From assembly GCF_008704795.1 (NCBI RefSeq), contig NZ_CP023690.1:1932501-1996500 (forward strand): a DNA stretch of 64,000 bases. The letters are read 5' to 3'. This stretch comes from Streptomyces spectabilis (lineage in GTDB: Bacteria; Actinomycetota; Actinomycetes; Streptomycetales; Streptomycetaceae). Numbering within the stretch: the stretch's first letter is position 1; each line of letters begins with the position of its first letter. Both the position numbers and the translations under genes were made by a program. The notes beneath the pieces are model-generated. The model ran no database searches and was not told where the DNA came from. It saw only the letters and a program-made list of their open reading frames with translations. Positions 50,031 through 58,163 of this stretch are shown piece after piece.

Positions 50031-51449
50031 TCACACGGCGGGCGCGTCCGGCCCTATCCGGTTCCGCACCGCGGACTGGACCTCGTCCTCCTCGGCGGGA
50101 TCGGTGGCGAGCCTCCTGAGCTGGGCGACGACGCGCGCGTCACCGGTCTCCGCGTGCCGCGCGGCGACTTCGCGGGTGGATTCCTCGCAGTCCCAGAGGC
50201 ACTCGACGGCGAAGCCCGCGGCGAAGGAGGGGTCGGTGGCGGCGAGCGCGCCGGCGGCGCGGCCCCTGAGATGGGAGGAGGCGGTCTCGCGGTAGACGTG
50301 GCGCAGGACCGGTGCCGCGCAGCAGATGCCCAGGCGTCCCGCGCCGTCGACCAGCGGCCACAGCGTCGGCGCGTCCGGTCCCTCGCCGCGCACGGCCTCG
50401 CGCAGCGCGGCGAGCACCAGCTGGCTGTCCTCGGCCCCGCCGCGGCAGGCGAGCACGCGTCCGGCGGCGGCGCCAAGGACGTCCGGGCGGCCCGCCCACT
50501 GACGGGCCCGCTGCACGGCGGCGACGGAGCGCATCCGCTCGAAGGTCTCGGCGGCGACGTCCACGACGACGGACGACGCGCTCTGTGCCGCCTCCTCGAT
50601 GAGGTCGAGCACGTCGGGGTCCTGCGCGTCGGCGAGATAGCGCAGGGCGGTGCCGCGCGCCCCGTCCGCGCCGTGCCGCGCCACCGCGATGATCTCGGCG
50701 CGGTCCTCGGGTCCGGCGACGGCGCTCAGACAGCGGGCGGCCGGGGCGTGCAGCGCGGCGCCGCGTTCGAACCCTTCCTGGGCCCAGTCGAGCACAGCCT
50801 TGACGCTCCAGCCGGGACGCGGCCCGGACGGCTCCAGCTGCCGCTGCCAGCGGTCGAAGGAGCCGCGCTCCTGGGCGGCGCGCACGCGGGCGCCGATCTC
50901 CGGGCGCGGATCCTCGGCCCACAGCCGCCAGGGCCGTGGTTCGAAGGCGTCGCGGACGGCGACGGTGAGGGCGGCCTCGCCCTCGGCGTCGGTGGGGAAG
51001 CGGGCCAGGACGGGCCCGGCGAGGGCGCGCAGGGCCGCGTCGTCGTCGCGCAGGGCCAGCTCGTCCAGGGCCCAGGCCCAATTGCTGCCGTACTCGGCGT
51101 ACCGGCGCAGCATCCTGAGGGCGTCCAGGCGGTCGTACGAGGCCAGGTGACCGAGCACCGAGAGCGCGAGGCCGGTGCGCGAGTCGTCCGTGACCAGGGT
51201 GTCCTCGGGGTCGAAGAGGTGGCGCTCGATGGCGCCGAGCTCGCCGTTCAGATCGAGGTACAGACGGGCGTAGTACAGGGAGCGGTTCTCCACCTGCCAG
51301 TCGTGCCGCGGGTCGTGGAGCACGCAGTGGTCGAGGGCGGAGAGCGCCTCGGCCCGTGGTGCGGTGAGCGCGTGCAGCGTGCCGTCGCCGCGGCCTCTCT
51401 GCAGCAGGCCGAGCAGCGTACCGCTGGGCGCTATGACCGGTTCGAACAT
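50031..51449 (-). CDS. HEAT-like repeat protein, function unknown
   Basis: A 472-residue soluble protein made of Ala/Leu/Arg-rich helical pairs (for example ALRYLADAQDPDVLDLIEEA, GRAAGALAATDPSFAAGFAV, and RHAETGDARVVAQLRRLATD), as in HEAT or PBS-lyase-like repeats used for protein binding. No catalytic motif. ATG at 51449 has TGAGG 9 bases upstream; an in-frame GTG 15 bases earlier is possible. It sits alone between the glycosyltransferase operon and the ankyrin gene. Confidence 0.75.
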   Translation of the reverse strand: MFEPVIAPSGTLLGLLQRGRGDGTLHALTAPRAEALSALDHCVLHDPRHDWQVENRSLYYARLYLDLNGELGAIERHLFDPEDTLVTDDSRTGLALSVLGHLASYDRLDALRMLRRYAEYGSNWAWALDELALRDDDAALRALAGPVLARFPTDAEGEAALTVAVRDAFEPRPWRLWAEDPRPEIGARVRAAQERGSFDRWQRQLEPSGPRPGWSVKAVLDWAQEGFERGAALHAPAARCLSAVAGPEDRAEIIAVARHGADGARGTALRYLADAQDPDVLDLIEEAAQSASSVVVDVAAETFERMRSVAAVQRARQWAGRPDVLGAAAGRVLACRGGAEDSQLVLAALREAVRGEGPDAPTLWPLVDGAGRLGICCAAPVLRHVYRETASSHLRGRAAGALAATDPSFAAGFAVECLWDCEESTREVAARHAETGDARVVAQLRRLATDPAEEDEVQSAVRNRIGPDAPAV

Positions 51450-51753
51450 GGGAAACAGCCTCACATCAAGCGTCGACGCAACCGGGAATCCGCATTACCT
51501 GGCCGTGCGCCAACACGTCGGGCCGCCCGCCGCCGTCTCTTGCTTGTCGAAGACCATTTTCCTCTGCCTTTCGTCGGTGGCCCGGGGGGATACCGGACTC
51601 CAGGTCCGGGTTCGGGCCGATCACGGGCCACGCGCTGCGGCAACTCCTGCCCCGACGTCATGTCCGTGAATCACGTCGTCATGATGACCCAGCGGTTACA
51701 CCCGCCGCGACCACATTTCCGGCGCCCCCGTCGCACCAGATCGGGTACCCCGG
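51450..51753. other. 304-bp spacer upstream of the HEAT-like gene
   Basis: No gene supported. The region 51540-51700 is relatively T- and A-containing and probably holds the promoter of the HEAT-like gene. I see no strong inverted repeat. Confidence 0.35.
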
Positions 51754-52146
51754 TCAGGCGGCCCCGAACAGCGTGAGCAGCTCGCCCTTGTCGAACATCC
51801 GTGCGGTGTCAATCGCCGACGGCGTGCCCGCGGCCGGATCGGCGCCCCCGTCGACCAGCGCCCTGACCACGTCGTCCGCACCCTTGAAGACGGCGCCGGC
51901 GAGCGGCGTCTGCCCCCTGTCGTTGGCACGGTCGACGTCCGCGCCGCGCTCCACGAGGACGCGCACCGCGGACGCGTGACCGTGGTACGCGGCGAGCATG
52001 ACGAGCGAGTCGCCGCTGTCGTTGGTCAGGTTCACGGGGACGCCCGCATCGATGTACGCGGCGAGGGTGTCGGTGTCACCGGCGCGCGCCAGATCGAAGA
52101 TCTTGCCCGCCAGCTCCACGACCTCGGGGTCGAGGGCTTCGCCCAT
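51754..52146 (-). CDS. ankyrin repeat protein
   Basis: A 130-residue protein with three to four ankyrin repeats: DTDTLAAYIDAGVPVNLTND, SGDSLVMLAAYHGHASAVRV, DRGQTPLAGAVFKGADDVVR with ALVDGGADP. It is probably a small cytosolic protein-binding module. ATG at 52146 is preferred to upstream starts because the frame before it is low-complexity. Divergent from smeA. Confidence 0.88.
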   Translation of the reverse strand: MGEALDPEVVELAGKIFDLARAGDTDTLAAYIDAGVPVNLTNDSGDSLVMLAAYHGHASAVRVLVERGADVDRANDRGQTPLAGAVFKGADDVVRALVDGGADPAAGTPSAIDTARMFDKGELLTLFGAA

Positions 52147-52362
52147 GGTGGTGCCCGCCTTTCGCGATGCGCGTGGCCGGGCCCCGGCGCGTGCGGGGGC
52201 CCGGATGGTTCCCGGCTGCTCAGCCGTGCAGCCGTACGAGTGAATCGACAGGGTACTGCCCGTCACGGCACATGACCGACCGCATCGGCGGCAAAGATCA
52301 CTGCGGGCGCGGCCGACCGCCCGCCCCTCACCCCGGACAGCTCGGCGACCCGCCGCCGTTCA

Positions 52363-52385
52363 GGGGAAATTTCAGGAATTTCCCC
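52363..52385. promoter_or_regulatory. AT-centred inverted repeat upstream of smeA
   Basis: GGGGAAATT (52363-52371) and AATTTCCCC (52377-52385) are perfect 9-bp arms with a 5-bp spacer, about 85 bp before smeA. This is among the most AT-rich spots of the window. The remainder of the 323-bp gap 52147-52469 has no supported gene. It is a candidate operator for a developmental regulator; it does not match the WhiA GACAC core. Confidence 0.55.
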
Positions 52386-52469
52386 CATTTGCACCCCATC
52401 TCGTATGGATACATGCTGTGAGCCTGGAAGTACTGATGGTGACTGTCCCCCTCAATCAGGAGAACTCTC

Positions 52470-52664
52470 ATGGTCCTGTCCATCTCCGGAGTCGTGCTGC
52501 TCGGCATCATCGTCTTCCTCTTCTTCCGCAAGGACGGGCTCAAGGCCTCCCACGCCCTGGTCTGCGCCCTCTTCGGCTTCTTCCTCGCGGGCACCGCCAT
52601 CGCGCCGAGCATCAAGGCGGGCAGCGCGAGCCTCGCGAGCCTGCTCGGCGGGATCAAGTTCTGA
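52470..52664 (+). CDS. smeA: small sporulation membrane protein SmeA
   Basis: A 64-residue protein with two membrane helices (about 3-19 and 28-46) and a short hydrophilic tail (KAGSASLASLLGGIKF). In Streptomyces, SmeA is made during sporulation and brings the FtsK/SpoIIIE-like protein SffA to septa; the following gene here is that protein, which supports the name. AGGAG is 7 bases before the ATG. The gap to sffA is 37 bp. Confidence 0.85.
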   Translation: MVLSISGVVLLGIIVFLFFRKDGLKASHALVCALFGFFLAGTAIAPSIKAGSASLASLLGGIKF

Positions 52665-52701
52665 CGGCTGAGCCCCTCACCACCACCTCCAGGAGACCGA
52701 C

Positions 52702-54279
52702 GTGGCCCGGCGCCCTCTCCCCCGCATCCTGAGCAACGGCACCGCCCAGATCGCCCGGAGCCGGGAGCACATCGCGCGCAGCCGCGAGCTGGCCCGGTCG
52801 GCCGCCGACAGCGCCACCGACGTCCTGCATCCGCTGATCACCATCACCCGAGGGCTGCGCCGCCTCGCCGGAGCCGGGCGGCGCAAGTGGTCCGCGACCC
52901 CCAAGGACCGGCGGGGCCCGCTGCTGTTCCTCGTGGCGTCGGTGATCCTCGTGGTGGCCCTCATCCCCTACGGACCGCTGCTCGCCGTCATCTGCCTGAT
53001 GGCGGCGGCCGCCTGGAAGGGCCGCGAGCGCACCGTCCCTGCGCCCACCGGCCCAGACGACGCGCAGGCGCAGCGCCTGCAGTCCCTCTACGAAGCGCTG
53101 GTGCCGTACTTCTCCGTCCCGGAGGACCCCAGCCCGCTGTTCACACACGGCGGCGAGTGGGAGAAGGCCTTCCCCGCCCACGAGTTCGACGACACCGGGC
53201 GCGTGTCCCACCTCGTGGTGCGCTACCCCGCGTACTTCACGGACGGCGAGGCCGAGTCCCGCGCGCGGATCGAGCAGCTGCTGCACGCCAAGTCGGGGCG
53301 CGGCCGCGAGTACCACTTCGAGTGGGACGAGGAGGGCAACAGCCTGACCGTGGACGTGCTGCCGCCGCTGCCCACCGACATCGCCGCCCAGCGGTTCGTC
53401 ACCGCCCCCGGCGAGACCGTCCTCGGCTTCACCGACCCGACCTCGGTCCAGCGCACGCTGCCCGTGGCCGACGGCGACGACCAGCGCGACGTGCCGCCCG
53501 TCGTGTGGCGCACGGGGCCCCGCTCGACCGAGCCGCACCTGCTCGCCGTCGGCCAGCCCGGCAGCGGCACCACCACGCTGCTCCGCTCGATCGCCCTGCA
53601 AGCTCTCCGGCACGGCGACGTCGTGGTCGTCGACGGCACGGGCACCGGCGACTACGCGTGCCTCGCCGGGCGCGAGGGCGTCCTGGCCGTGGAATGCGGG
53701 CTCGCCGGGGCCCTCGCAAGTCTGGAGTGGGCGGCACACGAGACCGAGCGGCGGCTCATCGCCGCCAACCGGGCCCGGCAGGCGGGCCAGTCGCCGCCCG
53801 AGGACACCAGGCGCCCGCTGTGGATCCTCCTCGACCGGCCGAGCACGCTCGGCCACCTGGCCGCGGCCGACGGGCACCGGGACCCCCAGGAACTGCTCCA
53901 GGTGCCGCTGCGGCACGGCCGCGCGGCGGGCGTCACCGTCGTCGTCGCCGACCAGCTCGACAGCGTGGACGCCCTCAGCGACGCGGTGCGGCAGCACACC
54001 CGCGCGCGCGTGGTGCTCGGCCCCACCGCCCCCGACCAGCTGGAGCAGATCCTCGGGGCGGCGCCGCACACGACCCCCACGGCCGAGGTCCCGGCAGGCC
54101 GCGGCTACGCCCGCCTCGGCACGGGCCCGGTGCACCGCCTCCAGGTCCCGGCGACACCCGACCCCTACGACGACGCGACGAGCGAGGCGCACCGCCGCGC
54201 GGTCCTCGAACTCCTTCCGGGGCGTACGACACCCGCGGACGCGGCCCTCGCGGCGGCACCCGCCGTCGCGGAGGGCTGA
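52702..54279 (+). CDS. sffA: SpoIIIE/FtsK-like septal protein SffA
   Basis: A 525-residue FtsK-family protein of sporulation septa, thought to help chromosome segregation. Residues 1-70 are basic and amphipathic. Two membrane helices lie at about 73-90 and 93-108. The ATPase-like domain follows: Walker A position GQPGSGTTTLL (284-294), where the invariant Lys is Thr290, and Walker B PLWILLDRP with Asp378. The smeA-sffA pair is known to depend on early whi genes in S. coelicolor. The altered P-loop suggests no or atypical ATP hydrolysis. Confidence 0.88.
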   Translation: MARRPLPRILSNGTAQIARSREHIARSRELARSAADSATDVLHPLITITRGLRRLAGAGRRKWSATPKDRRGPLLFLVASVILVVALIPYGPLLAVICLMAAAAWKGRERTVPAPTGPDDAQAQRLQSLYEALVPYFSVPEDPSPLFTHGGEWEKAFPAHEFDDTGRVSHLVVRYPAYFTDGEAESRARIEQLLHAKSGRGREYHFEWDEEGNSLTVDVLPPLPTDIAAQRFVTAPGETVLGFTDPTSVQRTLPVADGDDQRDVPPVVWRTGPRSTEPHLLAVGQPGSGTTTLLRSIALQALRHGDVVVVDGTGTGDYACLAGREGVLAVECGLAGALASLEWAAHETERRLIAANRARQAGQSPPEDTRRPLWILLDRPSTLGHLAAADGHRDPQELLQVPLRHGRAAGVTVVVADQLDSVDALSDAVRQHTRARVVLGPTAPDQLEQILGAAPHTTPTAEVPAGRGYARLGTGPVHRLQVPATPDPYDDATSEAHRRAVLELLPGRTTPADAALAAAPAVAEG

Positions 54280-54289
54280 GGCGCGCGCC

Positions 54290-55786
54290 TCAGGCCACGA
54301 ACGACTGCGGCGCCTGCATCCCGCCGCCCGCCCCCGTCTCCACCAGGCGCGCCGCGGCCGCGAGCCGCACCGCCGCCTCGTCCGCGACCGCTCCCCCGAC
54401 GGTGAACGGCAGCCGCACATAGCCCTCGAAGGCGCCGTCCACACCGAAGCGGGGCCCGGACGGCACCCGGACGCCGACGCGTTCGCCGACCTCGGCGAGG
54501 CGCGAGCCGGAGAGGCCGCCGGTGCGCACCCACAGAGTCAGGCCGCCGCGCGGCACCTCGAACTCCCAGTCGGGCAGCTCCCTGCGCACGGCGGCGACCA
54601 GCGCGTCGCGGTTGTCGCGGGCCTGGGCCCTGCGCACGTTCACCGCCTCGTTCCAGCCGCCGGTGTTCAGGAGCCAGTTCACGGCGAGCTGCTCCAGGAC
54701 GGGCGTGCCCAGGTCGGCGTACGCGCGCGCCGCCACCAGGCTGCGGATCACGTCGGGCGCGGCCCGCACCCAGCCGATCCGCATGCCCGCCCAGAAGGCC
54801 TTGCTGGCCGAGCCGACGGTGATGACGGTGGCCCCCGCGGGGTCGAAGCCGCAGACGGGCCGTGGCATCTCGACGTCGTCGAGGGCGAGTTCACTCATGG
54901 TCTCGTCGACGACCAGGACGGTGCCCGCGGAGCGCGCCGCGTCCACCAGCTTGCGGCGCTGGTCCTCGTCGGCGAGGGCACCGGTCGGGTTGTGGAAGTC
55001 CGCGACGACGTACGCGAGACGGGGCGCCGCGTCGCGCAGCACCTGCCGCCAGCGGTCCAGGTCCCAGCCGTGCAGCCCCTCGGCCATCGCGACGGGCACG
55101 AGCCGTGCGCCCGCCTCGCGCATCAACTGGAGGATGTTGGCGTACGACGGCGACTCGACGGCGATGCGTTCGCCGCGGCCCGCGAAGAGGTGGCAGATCG
55201 CGTCGATGGCGCCCATGGCGCCGGTGGTGACCATGATCTGTTCCGGCATGGTCGGGATCCCGCGCGCGGTGTAGCGCTCGGCGAGCATGGCGCGCAGGGC
55301 GGGCAGTCCCGCCGGGTAGTCGCCGTGGGTGTGGGCGTAGGGCGGCAGCTCTTCAAGGGCGCCCTGTACGGCACGGGTGAGCCAGGGCTCGGGGGCGGGC
55401 AGGGCCGCGCAGCCCAGGTCGATCATGGAGCCGACGGCTTCGGGCGGCAGGGGTTCGAGCCCGCGCGCGGGGAGCGGGTTTCCGGCCGGGACCGCGGTCC
55501 AGCTGCCCGCGCCCCTGCGGGACTCGAGGAACCCTTCGGTGCGCAGCGCCTCGTAGGCGGCGGCGACCGTGGTGCGGCTCACGGAGAGCGCGACCGCGAG
55601 TTCCCGCTCGGCGGGCAGGCGGGCGGCCACGGGAACGCGTCCCTCCAGGACGAGGAGCCTGATGCCGTCGGCGAGGGCGCGGTAGGCGGGCGGGCGGCGG
55701 GTCCCCGCGCCCGCGGGGCGCGCCTGCTGGGAGGTGAGCAGCCGGGCGAGCTGGGTCGCGCCCACCGCTGATGTCCACTGAGCCAT
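54290..55786 (-). CDS. MocR-type GntR regulator with aminotransferase domain
   Basis: A 498-residue PLP-dependent regulator: GntR winged helix at about 35-100 (YRALADGIRLLVLEGRVPVA, LSVSRTTVAAAYEALRTEGF) fused to a fold-type-I aminotransferase domain, with HNPTGALADEDQR and the PLP lysine in SASKAFWAG (about 328). Divergent from a YczE-type membrane gene, a recurrent MocR-YczE arrangement, with a perfect palindrome between them. Ends 10 bp from the convergent sffA stop. Confidence 0.93.
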   Translation of the reverse strand: MAQWTSAVGATQLARLLTSQQARPAGAGTRRPPAYRALADGIRLLVLEGRVPVAARLPAERELAVALSVSRTTVAAAYEALRTEGFLESRRGAGSWTAVPAGNPLPARGLEPLPPEAVGSMIDLGCAALPAPEPWLTRAVQGALEELPPYAHTHGDYPAGLPALRAMLAERYTARGIPTMPEQIMVTTGAMGAIDAICHLFAGRGERIAVESPSYANILQLMREAGARLVPVAMAEGLHGWDLDRWRQVLRDAAPRLAYVVADFHNPTGALADEDQRRKLVDAARSAGTVLVVDETMSELALDDVEMPRPVCGFDPAGATVITVGSASKAFWAGMRIGWVRAAPDVIRSLVAARAYADLGTPVLEQLAVNWLLNTGGWNEAVNVRRAQARDNRDALVAAVRRELPDWEFEVPRGGLTLWVRTGGLSGSRLAEVGERVGVRVPSGPRFGVDGAFEGYVRLPFTVGGAVADEAAVRLAAAARLVETGAGGGMQAPQSFVA

Positions 55787-55819
55787 GATCCCAGTCCACC
55801 TTCATCGAATTGGCCATGG

Positions 55820-55836
55820 TTGGCGCCTTGCGCCAA
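55820..55836. promoter_or_regulatory. palindromic MocR operator candidate
   Basis: TTGGCGC-CTT-GCGCCAA (55820-55836): perfect 7-bp arms with a 3-bp spacer, between the divergent MocR and YczE-like genes. A further TTGGC half-site lies 10 bp upstream (55810-55814), giving the direct-plus-inverted layout common for MocR proteins. Confidence 0.65.
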
Positions 55837-55884
55837 GCCACAGAGTGTCATGAGTCAGGCCACTACCACCACGGGGGGCATCTC

Positions 55885-56604
55885 TTGTCCAGGGAGCATC
55901 CAGATCCGTCCATTCCGGCCCCGGCGCGCCGGGGCCGGTCCGTGCCGAGGCTGCCGGGCGGCGACCGCCTCACCCGGCGCCTCGTGCAGCTGTACGCGGG
56001 CCTGGTCCTGTACGGCGCGAGCTCGGCGCTGCTCGTGCGCTCGGGCCTCGGCCTGGAGCCGTGGAACGTGCTCCACCAGGGCCTGGCCGAGCGGACCGGG
56101 ATCTCCATCGGCGTCGTGTCGATCTTCGTGGGCGCCGCGGTGCTTCTGCTGTGGATCCCGCTGCGGCAGCGCCCCGGCCTCGGCACGGTGTCGAACGTCT
56201 TCGTCGTGGGCCTGGCGATGGACGGCGTGCTCGCGCTCGTCCCGGACGCGCACGGGCTCGGCATACGGATCCCGCTGATGACGGCGGCCATCGTCCTCAA
56301 CGGCGTGGCGACCGGCCTCTACATCGCGGCGAAGTTCGGGCCGGGCCCCCGGGACGGCCTGATGACGGGCCTGCACGAGCGCACCGGCCGCTCGATCCGG
56401 CTGATGCGCACGCTGGTGGAGGTGGCCGTGGTCGTCACCGGCTTCGCGCTCGGCGGCACCCTCGGCGTGGGCACGGTCGTATACGCCGTGGCGATCGGCC
56501 CGCTCGCCCAGTTCTTCCTGCGCCTCTTCGCCGTCCCGGCGCCATCGGCCAGGGGCGTGGTGGCCGCCGGCGGGCCATCGGAGCGGGCGATACTGCGGCG
56601 GTGA
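55885..56604 (+). CDS. YczE/YitT-type membrane protein
   Basis: A polytopic membrane protein of about 239 residues with five to six helices (RLVQLYAGLVLYGASSALLV, VVSIFVGAAVLLLWIPL, IPLMTAAIVLNGVATGLYIA, TLVEVAVVVTGFALGG). Characteristic YczE segments are LGLEPWNVLHQGLAERTGIS and GPGPRDGLMTGLHERTGRSI. TTG at 55885 is preferred (GGGGG 7 bases upstream); a farther TTG at 55810 overlaps the operator. It is likely controlled by the adjacent MocR. Transport role unknown. Confidence 0.85.
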   Translation: MSREHPDPSIPAPARRGRSVPRLPGGDRLTRRLVQLYAGLVLYGASSALLVRSGLGLEPWNVLHQGLAERTGISIGVVSIFVGAAVLLLWIPLRQRPGLGTVSNVFVVGLAMDGVLALVPDAHGLGIRIPLMTAAIVLNGVATGLYIAAKFGPGPRDGLMTGLHERTGRSIRLMRTLVEVAVVVTGFALGGTLGVGTVVYAVAIGPLAQFFLRLFAVPAPSARGVVAAGGPSERAILRR

Positions 56605-57368
56605 CCACGCGCGTACGCCATCCGTACCTCGACCATCCGGGTCCGCTCGCCTTCGCCCACCGAGGGGGCACGGCCGACGGCCTGGAGAACACCGCGGTGG
56701 CGTTCCGGCGCGCCGTCGACCAGGGCTACCGCTATCTGGAGACCGACGTACACGCCACGGCGGACGGCCGGCTCGTGGCGTTCCACGACGCCACGCTCGA
56801 CCGGGTCACGGACGGGACCGGCTCCATCGCGGCGCTGCCGTGGCACGAGGTGCGCCACGCGCGCGTGGCGGGGCGGGAGCCGGTGCCGCTCTTCGAGGAC
56901 CTCCTGGAGGCGTTCCCCGAGGCGCGCTGGAACGTGGACGTGAAGGCCGAGCCGGCGCTGGTGCCGCTGCTCGACCTGGTCGAGCGCGCCCGTGCCTGGG
57001 ACCGGGTCTGCGTCGGTTCGTTCTCCGAGGCGCGGGTGGCGCGGGCCCAGCGGCTCGCGGGCCCGCGCCTCGCGACGTCGTACGGGACGCGCGGCGTCCT
57101 GGCGCTGCGGCTGCGCTCCCTGGGCTTCCCGGCCGTCCCGCGGGTGTCCGCGGTGTGCGCGCAGGTGCCCGAGGCGCAGTCGGGTGTCCGGGTGGTCGAT
57201 CACCGCTTCGTGCGCATGGCCCACGCGCGCGGGCTCCAGGTGCACGTGTGGACGATCAACGACGCGGCCCGCATGCACGCGCTGCTCGACCTCGGGGTCG
57301 ACGGGATCATGACGGATCACACAGAGACACTGCGCGACGTCCTCAAGGACCGCGGCTCCTGGGTGTGA
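56601..57368 (+). CDS. glycerophosphodiester phosphodiesterase
   Basis: A 255-residue GDPD-family enzyme hydrolysing glycerophosphodiesters to glycerol 3-phosphate and an alcohol. Motifs: FAHRGGTADGLENT, LETDVHATADG, AFHDATLDRVTDGTG, DVKAEPA, and the C-terminal WTINDAARMHALLDLGVDGI. No signal peptide, so cytosolic. GTG start overlaps the membrane-protein stop (GTGA). Confidence 0.93.
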   Translation: MTTRVRHPYLDHPGPLAFAHRGGTADGLENTAVAFRRAVDQGYRYLETDVHATADGRLVAFHDATLDRVTDGTGSIAALPWHEVRHARVAGREPVPLFEDLLEAFPEARWNVDVKAEPALVPLLDLVERARAWDRVCVGSFSEARVARAQRLAGPRLATSYGTRGVLALRLRSLGFPAVPRVSAVCAQVPEAQSGVRVVDHRFVRMAHARGLQVHVWTINDAARMHALLDLGVDGIMTDHTETLRDVLKDRGSWV

Positions 57369-57503
57369 TCACCTCGGGGCGCAGGGCGCGGACCAGCCGA
57401 TTCCGGGCCTGATTTAGCAACGAGCGGCGAAGGCCGGTAGTGTACGCCTTTGGCCTACCAGGCGGACCGTTACTGCGTGCTGAGATTTCGGCAACGCTGG
57501 GTG

Positions 57504-57548
57504 ACATCTGTTGTCAGATGTGACAAACCGGGCGTCGGTGGGTACAAC
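57504..57548 (+). promoter_or_regulatory. upstream rbpA promoter and overlapping inverted repeat
   Basis: A housekeeping-type promoter can be read as GTGACA (57520-57525), 17 bp, TACAAC (57543-57548). Its -35 box overlaps a perfect inverted repeat ACATCTG-TTGT-CAGATGT (57504-57521). The same stretch contains three alternating TGACA/TGTCA half-sites (57502, 57512 and 57521). It is a candidate second promoter of rbpA with a possible operator. Confidence 0.5.
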
Positions 57549-57585
57549 AAGGGGCGGCATACGACGGCGACGCATGGCCCGGTAC

Positions 57586-57612
57586 GGGAATCTTTACCGC
57601 CGACCGGACGTT
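57586..57612 (+). promoter_or_regulatory. SigR-type promoter of rbpA
   Basis: GGGAAT (57586-57591), then exactly 18 bases, then GTT (57610-57612): a perfect match to the Streptomyces SigR consensus GGAAT-N18-GTT, about 60 bp before the rbpA start. rbpA is a known SigR target induced by thiol-oxidative stress. Confidence 0.85.
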
Positions 57613-57673
57613 GTCCGGATGACGACGACAGCGACACCTGTCCTGTGGGCGACAAGCCCGGGAGGCACGATTC

Positions 57674-58048
57674 ATGAGTGAGCGAGCTCTTCGCGGCACG
57701 CGCCTCGTGGTGACAAGCTACGAGACCGACCGCGGCATCGACCTGGCCCCTCGCCAGGCCGTGGAGTACGCATGCCAGAACGGACATCGTTTCGAGATGC
57801 CGTTCTCGGTCGAGGCGGAGATTCCGCCGGAGTGGGAGTGCAAGGTCTGCGGGGCCCAGGCACTCCTCGTAGACGGGGACGGCCCCGAGGAGAAGAAGGG
57901 CAAGCCGGCGCGTACGCACTGGGACATGCTCATGGAGCGCCGTACTCGAGAAGAACTCGAGGAGGTCCTTGAGGAGCGCTTGGCGGTCCTCAGGTCCGGC
58001 GCGATGAACATCGCGGTGCACCCGCGCGACAGCCGCAAGTCCGCGTAA
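57674..58048 (+). CDS. rbpA: RNA polymerase-binding protein RbpA
   Basis: Actinobacterial RNA polymerase-binding protein that stabilises holoenzyme with principal sigma factors and aids open-complex formation. 124 residues: flexible N-terminus (MSERALRGTRLVVTSYETDR), a zinc or core domain (YACQNGHRFEMPFSVEAEIP, then ECKVCG), a basic linker, and the sigma-interaction helix (ELEEVLEERLAVLRSG). GGAGG is 8 bases before the ATG. Preceded by the SigR promoter and followed by a very strong terminator, so monocistronic. Confidence 0.96.
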   Translation: MSERALRGTRLVVTSYETDRGIDLAPRQAVEYACQNGHRFEMPFSVEAEIPPEWECKVCGAQALLVDGDGPEEKKGKPARTHWDMLMERRTREELEEVLEERLAVLRSGAMNIAVHPRDSRKSA

Positions 58049-58070
58049 GCGCACGGCGGTCAAGCAGTAA

Positions 58071-58117
58071 CGACGAGGGCCGGGCCCGCTGCTCTGCAGC
58101 GGGCCCGGCCCTCGTCG
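58071..58117. terminator. strong terminator after rbpA
   Basis: Perfect 22-bp arms (58071-58092 and 58096-58117) around a TCT loop, 22 bp after the rbpA stop and 46 bp before the end of the convergent fxsA gene. It is the strongest hairpin in the window and probably serves both directions. Confidence 0.93.
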
Positions 58118-58163
58118 TGCTGTCGGCGCCCTCGTCATGCTGGCGGCGCCGCTGACGGGCGCG

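Noticed and set aside
49896..51776. 626-codon plus-strand frame over the HEAT-like gene
   Set aside because: Antisense shadow; the minus-strand protein has regular helical repeats and a good start, this one has neither.
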